This document shows, one piece after another, positions 1 to 6,273 of a DNA stretch of 32,559 nt. The notes beneath the pieces were generated by a model. The model ran no database searches. It was not told the origin of the DNA and was given only the letters and a program-made list of their open reading frames with translations. The stretch comes from a virus, in IMG/VR virus record IMGVR_UViG_3300005591_000005, positions 1 through 32,559 of that record; one strand, given 5' to 3'. How positions within the stretch are numbered: the first letter of the stretch is position 1; each line of letters opens with the position of its first letter. A program made the position numbers and the translations under genes.

Positions 1-30
1 CTAATGGAATTATTTAAGCTATTTGAGAAT
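1..30. repeat. Left copy of 30-bp terminal direct repeat
   Basis: The first 30 bases recur exactly as the last 30 bases of the window (32530-32559). A minus-strand reading frame continues across the join to a stop at 32511-32513. This fits a circular molecule of about 32529 bp whose assembly overlaps itself. A real short terminal repeat is possible but less likely. Confidence 0.95.
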
Positions 31-437
31 AGTCGATGATTATTAGATAAATGGAGTTTATGTGTTATGTATGGATAGTCTTTCAAAAATTTAGTTTGAT
101 CTTCAGTTAAGAGTCTTTCATAAAATTTCTTCACTTCATTTAAAAGTGCTTTGGGCATCTCACACAATCCCTGCTTAATTGCTTCATTGATATACCAAAA
201 AGGTAGTGCGTGAACTAATTTAAAGAGGCCATAATACCAAGTGTTAATTATTTCATGATATTTCTGTGCTTTGGAATGCGTTAGATAAAAGTTTGGGTAG
301 AGGGAGAAATTATCTCTTTGTAAATACGTTACTATGTCAACTTGGGCGAAAATACAAGCTGCTTCAATATTATACCAATCTGTTTTCGCCAACCATTCTT
401 TGTTATTAATTTTGATTTTATTATTTATTTTGTTCAT
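1..437 (-). CDS. Hypothetical protein, main part of gene spanning the circular join
   Basis: An open minus-strand frame starts at an ATG (435-437) and runs off the left edge. An in-frame TAA lies two codons upstream, so this is the only ATG available. Followed across the join it stops at 32511-32513, giving about 151 residues. The protein is rich in Asn, Lys and aromatic residues. It starts with a polar Asn/Lys stretch followed by EWLAKTDWYNIEAACIF, which recalls small helical proteins of mobile elements with a W-x-EAA pattern; I cannot name the family. No clear Shine-Dalgarno sequence precedes it. It is the last minus-strand gene after the toxin-antitoxin pair. Function unknown; it is real coding sequence because the frame survives the join. 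Confidence 0.65.
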   Translation of the reverse strand, partial: MNKINNKIKINNKEWLAKTDWYNIEAACIFAQVDIVTYLQRDNFSLYPNFYLTHSKAQKYHEIINTWYYGLFKLVHALPFWYINEAIKQGLCEMPKALLNEVKKFYERLLTEDQTKFLKDYPYITHKLHLSNNHRLFSNSLNNSI

Positions 438-460
438 ATGTTACTATTCAAAACACTCTT

Positions 461-535
461 AAATTAGAAAGACTCCAAGCAGGCGGTTGAAGAATCCGCT
501 TTTCACTCCGTCGAGTTAGCTTGGTTCTATAATTT
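461..535. other. Structured inverted repeat, predicted three-way junction
   Basis: Nested pairings fold this stretch well. The outer arms AAATTA (461-466) and TAATTT (530-535) pair, as do GAA/TTC. CCAAGC (475-480) pairs with GCTTGG (519-524). Inside lie two hairpins: AGGCGG/CCGCTT (481-486/496-501, nine-base loop) and ACTC/GAGT (505-508/513-516, loop CGTC). The element sits between the toxin gene and the hypothetical gene at 437, and no long frame covers it. It could be a structured RNA, a folded single-strand DNA element or a small transposon-like remnant. No family is assigned. Confidence 0.5.
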
Positions 536-591
536 AACATAGTTTGACACCTAAATATTCATAAACTTCTTTTCTGCTATATAAATTTGAT

Positions 592-858
592 TTATTTATA
601 TATATTTTTTCTATGTCCTATATGTATAACAAGGATTTCAATTATTGAGTCATCTATCTTACATATCAATCGATAGTCTCCTATCCTATATTTCCATAGA
701 CCCGATAACTTTCCTTTTAATGATGAGCCTATCCTCCTGGGATTTTCATGTGTTTCTAATCTTACTTTTATGAATTTTATAATTCGTTTTTGTATAATTT
801 TATCTAGAGTTTTTAGATTACTTATCGCATTATCACTTAATTCAATCTTCCACTTCAA
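592..858 (-). CDS. RelE/ParE-family toxin
   Basis: About 88 residues from a TTG start at 858, the usual RelE length. GGAG lies 7 bases upstream and the start lies inside the 3' end of the antitoxin gene, so the two are translationally coupled. Family features include an N-terminal MKWKIELSDNA strand, a helix NLKTLDKIIQKRIIKFI, the segment GSSLKGKLSGLWKYRIGDYRLIC, and a C-terminal ILVIHIGHRKNIYK. The last resembles the RelE end in which Arg and Tyr contribute to mRNA cleavage. RelE toxins cut mRNA at the ribosome and are neutralised by the partner antitoxin. A frame extended upstream to 921 lacks a suitable start. In a phage this pair could act in plasmid-like maintenance or exclusion of other phages. 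Confidence 0.85.
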   Translation of the reverse strand: MKWKIELSDNAISNLKTLDKIIQKRIIKFIKVRLETHENPRRIGSSLKGKLSGLWKYRIGDYRLICKIDDSIIEILVIHIGHRKNIYK

Positions 859-1054
859 GCATTTTCTCCACTTCTGATAATGAAAGAGTTGGTAAATTAC
901 TTTCCAATACTGAAGCAGCAATTAGATAATATTTTTGATCTTCTAAAAATTCCTCAATTGCCTTTTTTGCATAATAACTTTTAGTTCTTCCAGTTCTTTT
1001 TGCTAAATCAGTTAGCTCTTCTTCAATCTCTTTTGATAAACGTAACGCTAGCAT
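842..1054 (-). CDS. RelB-like ribbon-helix-helix antitoxin
   Basis: 70 residues from the ATG at 1054, preceded by GGAG at 7 bases; the ATG at 1060 is too close to that Shine-Dalgarno. The N-terminus MLALRLSKEIEEELTDLAKRT reads as a ribbon-helix-helix strand and helix, followed by GRTKSYYAKKAIEEFLED, a pattern typical of RelB/StbD-type antitoxins. The C-terminal part (LSLSEVEKMLEVED) would wrap the toxin. It precedes and overlaps the toxin gene by 17 bases, the classical order. Such proteins repress their own operon, and a perfect palindrome sits just upstream of the start (1065-1077). Confidence 0.85.
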   Translation of the reverse strand: MLALRLSKEIEEELTDLAKRTGRTKSYYAKKAIEEFLEDQKYYLIAASVLESNLPTLSLSEVEKMLEVED

Positions 1055-1064
1055 AATCATACTC

Positions 1065-1112
1065 CAATTATTAATTGCAATACAAGTATAACAAATATGT
1101 ACAATATATCAA
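1065..1112 (-). promoter_or_regulatory. Promoter and operator of the toxin-antitoxin operon
   Basis: On the minus strand a -35 TTGATA (1107-1112) and a -10 TATACT (1085-1090) are separated by 16 bases. The palindrome CAATTATTAATTG (1065-1077) lies between the -10 and the antitoxin start. It is the natural candidate for the antitoxin operator. Confidence 0.6.
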
Positions 1113-1200
1113 CTATATTATCCATTAAACGCCCGGTTGTACATGAATCAATCATCCACACAAAATTTAATGTTCAAAATATAATCTTTCCAGATAAGGA

Positions 1201-1249
1201 TTGAAAATCAAAGTCTAATTTGTTAATGTGCGCAAATTCTTTTTAGACT
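1201..1249 (+). promoter_or_regulatory. Possible recombinase promoter with inverted repeat
   Basis: TTGAAA (1201-1206), 17 bases and TAATGT (1224-1229) form a weak promoter toward the recombinase. An inverted repeat AGTCTAA (1212-1218)/TTAGACT (1243-1249) flanks the -10 and a TTTG...CAAA inner pair. It could be a binding or crossover site for the recombinase encoded directly downstream. This is inferred from position only. Confidence 0.35.
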
Positions 1250-1260
1250 AAGGATAAAAA

Positions 1261-1908
1261 ATGCTCATAGGTTATGTTCGTATCTCAAAACACGATGGCT
1301 CTCAATCTTTCGATCTACAGAAAGATGCATTAGTTAAAGAAGGTATAGATCCAGAAAAAATTTATGAGGACAGTACTTCAGGAAAACATGATTCTCGCCC
1401 AGGATTAGATGCATGCTTAAAATCTCTTCGCCAGGGAGATACTTTGGTTGTATGGAAATTAGATAGGTTAGGTAGAGATCTTAAGAATCTCATTAATATT
1501 ATAGACAATCTTCGTTCCAAAAACATTAAGTTCAAAGTATTAACAGGACATGGAGCTCAGATAGATACTTCAACGGCTCATGGAAGAATGGCATTTGGTA
1601 TATTTGCATCATTAGCTGAATATGAAAGAGAACTTATATCTGAAAGAACCAGAGCGGGATTGGCGGCAGCCAGAGCTAGAGGTAAGTTAGGTGGTAGGAG
1701 AAGAATCATGACAGCTAAAAAGATACGAATAGCGATGGGAGCATTATCAGATAGAAATACTGAGGTTAGGGATATATTGGATATGTTAGGCGTGAAGAAA
1801 TCTACTTTATATTATTATGTAAGTCCCATTGGAGAACCTAAAGAACCAGCGAAGAAAATACTTGAACGAGCCGATAAAGCTAGAGAATATTTACAGAATG
1901 GGAAGTGA
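1261..1908 (+). CDS. Serine recombinase (resolvase/invertase type)
   Basis: 215 residues, the size of Tn3-type resolvases and Hin-type invertases and much smaller than large phage serine integrases. The N-terminal catalytic domain begins MLIGYVRISKHDGSQSFDLQ with the nucleophile Ser9. It continues with VVWKLDRLGRD near residues 63-73, carrying conserved Arg residues, and EYERELISERTRAGL around 115-130, leading into the long helix. A C-terminal helix-turn-helix reads RNTEVRDILDMLGVKKSTLYYYV. Start support is AAGGA six bases upstream. It faces the toxin-antitoxin operon. In this genome it could resolve multimers of a circular prophage or invert a DNA segment (terL-portal is inverted). No other integrase is visible. 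Confidence 0.93.
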   Translation: MLIGYVRISKHDGSQSFDLQKDALVKEGIDPEKIYEDSTSGKHDSRPGLDACLKSLRQGDTLVVWKLDRLGRDLKNLINIIDNLRSKNIKFKVLTGHGAQIDTSTAHGRMAFGIFASLAEYERELISERTRAGLAAARARGKLGGRRRIMTAKKIRIAMGALSDRNTEVRDILDMLGVKKSTLYYYVSPIGEPKEPAKKILERADKAREYLQNGK

Positions 1909-1919
1909 TTGATCTATAT

Positions 1920-1938
1920 ATTATCAAGCAATGATAAT
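1920..1938. terminator. Short hairpin between convergent genes
   Basis: ATTATCA (1920-1926), loop AGCAA, TGATAAT (1932-1938) is a perfect 7-bp stem between the ends of the recombinase gene and the leftward early operon. There is no strong T-tract, so it may be a weak bidirectional terminator. Confidence 0.4.
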
Positions 1939-1947
1939 CTTAAGAAT

Positions 1948-2166
1948 TTATAAAAAACCAACACAAATACATACTATAAACACAAAAAATAAAAATATAT
2001 CTATAACTTTAGTATCTCCAGATGCAATGTAATCTAATGAATTTGAGATAAAATAATCAATCCAACTAAACACAATCACAATCAATGAAAATAAAAATAC
2101 TATTAATGAAATTATTAATATCGCAAATATTATACCAATAGCTATAGTTAGGGCTGTATCAATCAT
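1948..2166 (-). CDS. Small membrane protein (tandem paralogue 2)
   Basis: 72 residues, almost entirely hydrophobic. One long membrane segment lies at about residues 5-37 and a second at about 56-72, separated by a short polar stretch (SNSLDYIASGDTKV). The N-terminus MIDTALTIAIGIIFAILII closely matches that of the gene immediately upstream, so the two are a tandem duplication. GGGAG lies ten bases before the ATG. It is the last gene of the leftward early operon. The function is unknown; small phage membrane proteins may act in exclusion or lysis, but nothing here decides it. Confidence 0.6.
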   Translation of the reverse strand: MIDTALTIAIGIIFAILIISLIVFLFSLIVIVFSWIDYFISNSLDYIASGDTKVIDIFLFFVFIVCICVGFL

Positions 2167-2173
2167 TCAAAAA

Positions 2174-2338
2174 TTACTCCCATTTTCCATCTCCAAAAAT
2201 ACGAGATGATGCCTTAGAGGAAAAGTATAAAATTTCATTCATCATTGCTATAAATAATGAAAATAAAATCACTATTCCTATTATTATTAAAATGGAAAAT
2301 ATTATTCCGATCGATATAGTTAGAGCCTCATCAATCAT
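2174..2338 (-). CDS. Small membrane protein (tandem paralogue 1)
   Basis: 54 residues. Its ATG overlaps the stop of the HTH gene upstream (ATGA), which indicates translational coupling. It starts MIDEALTISIGIIFSILIII, matching the next gene (MIDTALTIAIGIIFAILII). It has one membrane segment at about residues 6-32 and a polar C-terminus ending FGDGKWE. It is shorter than its paralogue and lacks the second hydrophobic segment. Function unknown. Confidence 0.6.
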   Translation of the reverse strand: MIDEALTISIGIIFSILIIIGIVILFSLFIAMMNEILYFSSKASSRIFGDGKWE

Positions 2339-2580
2339 GACAATAAATCCTCTGGGTTACATTCAAATATTTCACATACTTTATTGATCACATCTATTGC
2401 CCTATGTTTTATTATTTCCTGATACGTTTTAGCATTAATAACTATTAATAATTTTTCATAATTAATCATATATTTATCGCAAAATGCAGCGAGCGATAGA
2501 TATCCTTTATTCATGCATAATATTATTATTTTCTTATTTAATATAGATTCATCGTATAATATGGGTGAAAATCTATCCAT
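2335..2580 (-). CDS. Atypical Cro/CI-type helix-turn-helix protein
   Basis: 81 residues. The segment LNKKIIILCMNKGYLSLAAFCDKYMINYEKLLIVIN reads like helices 1-3 of an XRE-type fold. The end ...VINKVCEIFECNPEDLLS matches the common closing helix of that fold (xxxALGVxPEDLF). The start codon follows one base after the stop of the upstream gene. Its position in the early operon suggests a Cro-like or regulatory role, but the recognition helix is divergent and DNA binding is an inference. Confidence 0.6.
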   Translation of the reverse strand: MDRFSPILYDESILNKKIIILCMNKGYLSLAAFCDKYMINYEKLLIVINAKTYQEIIKHRAIDVINKVCEIFECNPEDLLS

Positions 2581-2581
2581 C

Positions 2582-2779
2582 TCATTCTTTTAGACTATCT
2601 AGTATTCTTTCGGTTATTTTGTTATTAATTAGTTTTAGTGCTTCTATTCTATCGTTCTTATTTTTAAATAATTCTTCTAACTTAATCAATGACATATGAA
2701 GTATTGTATCTATTGCTATTAGTGAGTTTTCTATTTTTTCTAATTCAATATCATTTTCTATTTCAATGTCTTCATTCAT
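2582..2779 (-). CDS. Hypothetical small acidic helical protein
   Basis: 65 residues, acidic at the N-terminus (MNEDIEIENDIELEKIE) and helical with heptad-like Leu/Ile spacing afterwards. It overlaps the stop of the upstream gene by 8 bases, and AGGAG lies about 11 bases before its start. It is part of the leftward early operon. No family recognised. Confidence 0.55.
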   Translation of the reverse strand: MNEDIEIENDIELEKIENSLIAIDTILHMSLIKLEELFKNKNDRIEALKLINNKITERILDSLKE

Positions 2780-3062
2780 TTATTATAATTCTCCTTTCAT
2801 TAGTCATTGACTTCCCTACCGCATTATCTTCCTTTATTTGTTCTAGCATTTCTTTGAATATCTCTTCAAACTTGGATTCTTCTATCTCAAATACACTTCT
2901 AGACATTTCATATAATGCGGCTGATATATAGGTATATGCATGGAACAAAATATCAGCCTTTTCTCTTTCTGGTAATTTAACTTCTCTAACAAAATGATTA
3001 TTTATATTGAATATATTATCCATTATTCTTTTTATTAGTGACTCTGATATTTTTTCTTTCAT
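2772..3062 (-). CDS. Hypothetical helical protein, member A of a small paralogous cluster
   Basis: 96 residues, predicted all-helical. It has a central hydrophobic helix (ADILFHAYTYISAALYEM) followed by an acidic segment and SKFEEIFKEMLEQIKE. The same plan appears in the next genes upstream (3063-3356, 3649-3957 and, more weakly, 3361-3636), which suggests a diverged tandem family. Its ATG directly follows the previous stop without a clear Shine-Dalgarno sequence, so it probably relies on coupling. Function unknown. Confidence 0.6.
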   Translation of the reverse strand: MKEKISESLIKRIMDNIFNINNHFVREVKLPEREKADILFHAYTYISAALYEMSRSVFEIEESKFEEIFKEMLEQIKEDNAVGKSMTNERRIIINE

Positions 3063-3356
3063 TTAATTAACCGTATATAGAGAATTTTTTATAATTTTTT
3101 TAACATAATCTGATTTTTTCATATCACTCAATATTGATTTGAACGTTTCATCAATATCATCTGTATGCATTCCAGTCATTCCTCTGACAATTTCTAGCAT
3201 GAATGATGCGGTCATTAAAAATGAAAATGCTATAATTTTGATGGAATCTTCGGTATCTCCATTTTTTAGTAGATACTTATTCATTATTTTTCTTGACTCC
3301 TGAATAATATCAATCATTAATATTGTTGACTGACCATCAAATTTCTCATCATCCAT
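3063..3356 (-). CDS. Hypothetical helical protein, member B of a small paralogous cluster
   Basis: 97 residues from the ATG at 3356, which has GAGG about 9 bases upstream. A longer frame would need a GTG at 3383 inside the upstream gene. The core helix IIAFSFLMTASFMLEIVRGM and the following DDIDETFKSILSDMKKSDYVKK align in layout with member A (AYTYISAALYEM...FEEIFKEMLEQIKED). It is the most hydrophobic member but not clearly transmembrane. Function unknown. Confidence 0.6.
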   Translation of the reverse strand: MDDEKFDGQSTILMIDIIQESRKIMNKYLLKNGDTEDSIKIIAFSFLMTASFMLEIVRGMTGMHTDDIDETFKSILSDMKKSDYVKKIIKNSLYTVN

Positions 3357-3360
3357 GAAT

Positions 3361-3636
3361 TCATTCCTCTTTATAAAATTCACTAGAAAATTTTGCGCAA
3401 TAATCTCCTACATCCAAACTTAAGAATCCTTTTGCTACAGTGCCAAGATAAACAGAAACATCATAAGCAGATTCTCCTGCGATATGCCTATTTGAAATGA
3501 ATCCGATATTATTTCTATGATAATAATCCTCTATCGTTTTATTGACAGCATTAATTAGCTCCCTCGATAACATTTCTTTATGATTTCTATCTGTTCTTGT
3601 TATTTCTGTTATATTTTCTAATAATTTGTCTTCCAT
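3361..3636 (-). CDS. Hypothetical protein, possible member C of a small paralogous cluster
   Basis: 91 residues with AAGGA 7-8 bases before the ATG. A helical N-terminal half (EMLSRELINAVNKTIEDYYHR) is followed by SAYDVSVYLGTVAKGFLSLDVGDYCAKFSSEFYKEE, which occupies the place of the hydrophobic helix plus acidic end in its neighbours. Similarity to members A, B and D is weak and judged by eye. Function unknown. Confidence 0.55.
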   Translation of the reverse strand: MEDKLLENITEITRTDRNHKEMLSRELINAVNKTIEDYYHRNNIGFISNRHIAGESAYDVSVYLGTVAKGFLSLDVGDYCAKFSSEFYKEE

Positions 3637-3648
3637 ATTTCATTCCTT

Positions 3649-3957
3649 TTATTGAATTTTATGTGTAATTACTTCAAGAGATTTTTTTGATTCTTCATAC
3701 TCAAGGTCTTCAAAAATCATTTTCTTAAGCCCTTCAAACATACCTTCGCTACCCTGAAGATGCTCACAAACAACCATTAATATTGCTGAATTAATCATGT
3801 ATAAAGTTTTTAACGAAAAAAATGCAAATTCACCGTAAGTATCAATTTCTGTATTACAGAATAATGCTAATTCATCTAATACTAAATTTGTTATTAAATT
3901 ACCTTTTTTAGATAAAATTTCTCTCATTTCATCGGTCAATTCATTTTGTGTAATCAT
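3649..3957 (-). CDS. Hypothetical helical protein, member D of a small paralogous cluster
   Basis: 102 residues from the ATG at 3957, with GGAG five bases upstream; the ATG at 3972 lacks a spaced Shine-Dalgarno sequence. Its central hydrophobic helix (FFSLKTLYMINSAILMVV) is followed by GMFEGLKKMIFEDLEYEESKK, the same plan as members A and B. It follows the SSB-like gene. A perfect hairpin (3968-3989) lies at the junction of the two genes. Function unknown. Confidence 0.6.
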   Translation of the reverse strand: MITQNELTDEMREILSKKGNLITNLVLDELALFCNTEIDTYGEFAFFSLKTLYMINSAILMVVCEHLQGSEGMFEGLKKMIFEDLEYEESKKSLEVITHKIQ

Positions 3958-3967
3958 CTTTTCTCCA

Positions 3968-3989
3968 GACATCCCTAGAAAGGGATGTC
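3968..3989. other. Perfect 8-bp hairpin over the end of the SSB-like gene
   Basis: GACATCCC (3968-3975), loop TAGAAA, GGGATGTC (3982-3989). On the minus strand it covers the stop codon of the SSB-like gene and ends just before the Shine-Dalgarno of the next gene. There is no T-tract. It may adjust expression between the two genes or protect the upstream mRNA end. Confidence 0.55.
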
Positions 3990-4412
3990 ATCACTTATTT
4001 CCTCTGGTTTATGATGAATGTTTTCATTTCCAACTATAGATAATGTAGGAACATAATCAACAACTACATTCTTGTCTTTATATTGACCCGTTTTATCTTT
4101 TTGTATACCTAGTTTCAAATTTCCAGATTTTCCTTTGCAATCTCGATCAACTAATGTTCCTTGCTCATATTTATGTAATTGATCTGTTGTTGTGCAAAAG
4201 TGTCGTATTTTATGAGGTATTTGAGTTAAAAGATAGTCAAACACAATCCTTTCGCTACCATTTTTATCCCAAATTTTTATTGTAAGTTTTATCATTTCAT
4301 TGCCATTTTTAGAGATGACATCTTCTCCATCCATGACTAAAAATTGATAAATTCCTGGCTCTATTAAATCTAATAAATTAATTTCTTCTTCTGTCATCGG
4401 GGTGAATTGCAT
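3975..4412 (-). CDS. Phage single-stranded-DNA-binding-like protein (DUF669 type)
   Basis: 145 residues. The N-terminal part (LLDLIEPGIYQFLVMDGEDVISKNGNEMIKLTIKIWDKNG) and the overall layout resemble the DUF669 family of phage proteins that replace SSB beside recombination ATPases. The C-terminus ends EEISDDIPF, the acidic tail with a terminal Phe that SSB proteins use to recruit partners. AAGGAG lies 7 bases before the ATG. It is encoded two genes after a Sak4-like ATPase. The likely role is coating single strands during phage replication and recombination. Family assignment is by motif, not by search. Confidence 0.75.
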   Translation of the reverse strand: MQFTPMTEEEINLLDLIEPGIYQFLVMDGEDVISKNGNEMIKLTIKIWDKNGSERIVFDYLLTQIPHKIRHFCTTTDQLHKYEQGTLVDRDCKGKSGNLKLGIQKDKTGQYKDKNVVVDYVPTLSIVGNENIHHKPEEISDDIPF

Positions 4413-4413
4413 G

Positions 4414-4635
4414 CTAATCCTCCTTCTTTGATGGTCTATAAGTGATGCTTGGATATAGATTATTTAGATAATATTCATGATTACATTTTTTACAAATGTA
4501 TATGTACATTAAGTTTTCTTCATTTGAAATTCCATTTCTTGTAACTAATCTTTCTCCCCTTTTTTCTGTCTCGTTTCCACATGAGTCACAGCAATAAACA
4601 ACTTGATAAGTATCAACTTTTATTGAGATTTCCAT
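4414..4635 (-). CDS. Zinc-ribbon protein
   Basis: 73 residues from the ATG at 4635, with AAGGA 7 bases upstream; the ATG at 4641 would overlap the Shine-Dalgarno. Two Cys pairs, CCDSCGNE and CKKC, about 30 residues apart make a zinc ribbon. The sequence between holds a beta-type stretch (LMYIYI). It sits between the Sak4-like ATPase and the SSB-like gene, so a DNA replication or recombination role is plausible but unproved. Confidence 0.65.
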   Translation of the reverse strand: MEISIKVDTYQVVYCCDSCGNETEKRGERLVTRNGISNEENLMYIYICKKCNHEYYLNNLYPSITYRPSKKED

Positions 4636-4662
4636 CGTCATATCCTTTGATTTAAATTTTTA

Positions 4663-5511
4663 CTATGCAACTCCCTTAATTTTCTTTTTAAGGAAATCTA
4701 TGCATTTGTCTATATTTTCAGAGCTCATTTCTTCAACGGTTCCTGAATTTGCCTTGTCTAACCATTTTTGAATTGATTCTTCTGGGACTTGAAATAATTC
4801 AACCAATCTATTGAATTCTTCAATTTGTTCGATTGAAGCTAAGGTTTCAAACATTGATTCTTTTTCCAATATATTTTTTCCATATTTATCAGAAATATAA
4901 TCGTATCCAAAAGGAAATGATTCTCCATCAGGAAATCCTTCTAATCTTGTTTTCTTAATAAATCCAACTCGATCTTTTCCTCTTTTTTGTATCTCTAGTA
5001 CAAGATCGAACATGTAGTCTAGTTTTTTATAACAATCAAATGTTTGACCTAATACACTAAGGTTTTGACCATATTCTGTCTTAGAATGACTCGTGATAAT
5101 CACATTCATATCTAATCTCAATAATAAACTGACTAAATGTTTCATTTGTTTATTGGCCTCAGAATAATGTCTGCCATATTCTGTTCCATTTTTTATCGCA
5201 GATTTATCAACTAAATCGTTATAAATTGTTGTTAATGGGTCTATTACTAATGTTTTATAATCATGTTTTTCAGTTAACAATGATTTTATTTCTGCTATCA
5301 CTTCATTAAAATCACTTGTGTTAAAAATTGCCCCATTAGATTTTTCTAATAATTTTACATATTGACTGTGAATCGCTCCTTTTTCTGTATCAATTAAGTA
5401 AACATTTGGAAAGCTGATTGCCGCTGTTGTTTTTCCAACTCCCGCATTTCCATATAAAAATAATTTCAATCTTTTTTCTATTTCCGTAGGTTTAACTGCT
5501 TTTAATGCCAT
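4663..5511 (-). CDS. Sak4-like RecA-fold recombination ATPase
   Basis: 282 residues. Walker A is GNAGVGKT at residues 21-28 and Walker B is TLVID at 87-91. The stretch YLIDTEKG near 38-45 and a later NVIITSHSK correspond to the phage RecA-like Sak4/AAA_24 group. These single-strand annealing or exchange proteins work with a phage SSB. The SSB-like gene lies two genes downstream in the same operon, the usual partnership. AAGGGG lies 7 bases before the ATG. It could support recombination-dependent replication or repair of the circular genome. Confidence 0.8.
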   Translation of the reverse strand: MALKAVKPTEIEKRLKLFLYGNAGVGKTTAAISFPNVYLIDTEKGAIHSQYVKLLEKSNGAIFNTSDFNEVIAEIKSLLTEKHDYKTLVIDPLTTIYNDLVDKSAIKNGTEYGRHYSEANKQMKHLVSLLLRLDMNVIITSHSKTEYGQNLSVLGQTFDCYKKLDYMFDLVLEIQKRGKDRVGFIKKTRLEGFPDGESFPFGYDYISDKYGKNILEKESMFETLASIEQIEEFNRLVELFQVPEESIQKWLDKANSGTVEEMSSENIDKCIDFLKKKIKGVA

Positions 5512-5522
5512 GTCTAGTCCCC

Positions 5523-5732
5523 TTATATAAATTTAACCAATGTCCTTAAATCCTTTTTACGCTTATTATCTTCATAATACCTCATTAAAAATCTAGCTAT
5601 GTCTGAAGAAGATACCCCTATCATGAGCGCCAATAATATCGAATGATAAATTGGATACAACATGAGGTAAGCCTCAGTCCAACACAAACAAACCACTATT
5701 ATCATCGTGAACATGAATTTCTTATAAGTCAT
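5523..5732 (-). CDS. Small two-segment membrane protein
   Basis: 69 residues. Hydrophobic segments lie at about residues 6-24 and 26-42, followed by a basic C-terminal tail (RYYEDNKRKKDLRTLVKF). AAGGAG lies 8 bases before the ATG, just after the stop of the first gene of the operon. It could be an inner-membrane protein acting in superinfection exclusion; function unknown. Confidence 0.6.
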   Translation of the reverse strand: MTYKKFMFTMIIVVCLCWTEAYLMLYPIYHSILLALMIGVSSSDIARFLMRYYEDNKRKKDLRTLVKFI

Positions 5733-5743
5733 ATCTAGTCTCC

Positions 5744-6175
5744 TTAAGCCGCGTTATACCACTCGTCTTTTAATGAAGATTTAGCTGCTAGGTTTCCGTT
5801 ATATAAAACATCTTCCTCGTCATTCAATCTTCTCTCTTCTCCTACTTCTTTTAACATCTCTTCAACTCTTCCGTAGAAATACCACATCGCTTCATTTTTC
5901 AATGTATCAATTATTTCCTTAACATCCGACAAAAGCGGATTATCTGTCATTACTTTAGACAAATATTTGACGGGTATTAAATTTTCATACTCCACATCGT
6001 CAATTTCTTCCAAAAGTATAGAAGTTATTTTAAGCTGTTCTTCAAGAGTTAAGATATTGTTTTTATTAGCATTTACTTCATAATATCCATGACGTCTACC
6101 ATCTTCATATAGATATTGAATATAAGTTTTACTATCTAATCTCTTTACGTTTAATGTTTGTGATTGTATAGTCAT
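5744..6175 (-). CDS. Hypothetical first gene of the leftward early operon
   Basis: 143 residues, acidic, with a beta-like start (SQTLNVKRLDSKTYIQYLYEDGRRHGYYEV) and helical remainder. GAGG lies 9 bases before the ATG. As the first gene after the strong leftward promoter it would be made early. I do not recognise a family. Confidence 0.65.
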   Translation of the reverse strand: MTIQSQTLNVKRLDSKTYIQYLYEDGRRHGYYEVNANKNNILTLEEQLKITSILLEEIDDVEYENLIPVKYLSKVMTDNPLLSDVKEIIDTLKNEAMWYFYGRVEEMLKEVGEERRLNDEEDVLYNGNLAAKSSLKDEWYNAA

Positions 6176-6206
6176 CGTCGTTTCCTCAATTTAGTAATTG
6201 TTGTGC

Positions 6207-6250
6207 TTAACTACAAAATCAATTGTAGTTAATATAGCTACACGTGTCAA
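6207..6250 (-). promoter_or_regulatory. Leftward early promoter overlapped by an operator
   Basis: On the minus strand a perfect TTGACA (6245-6250), a 17-base spacer and TACAAT (6222-6227) form a near-consensus sigma70 promoter. The -10 lies within a perfect inverted repeat, TTAACTACAA (6207-6216) and TTGTAGTTAA (6223-6232), six bases apart. A repressor bound there would block RNA polymerase. The neighbouring XRE gene is the natural candidate. Confidence 0.8.
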
Positions 6251-6273
6251 TATTTTTTTTTAAACAAACAATA

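Noticed and set aside
1261-1908. Phage integrase of the large serine type
   Set aside because: At 215 residues it lacks the zinc and recombinase domains of large serine integrases; it is resolvase/invertase-sized.
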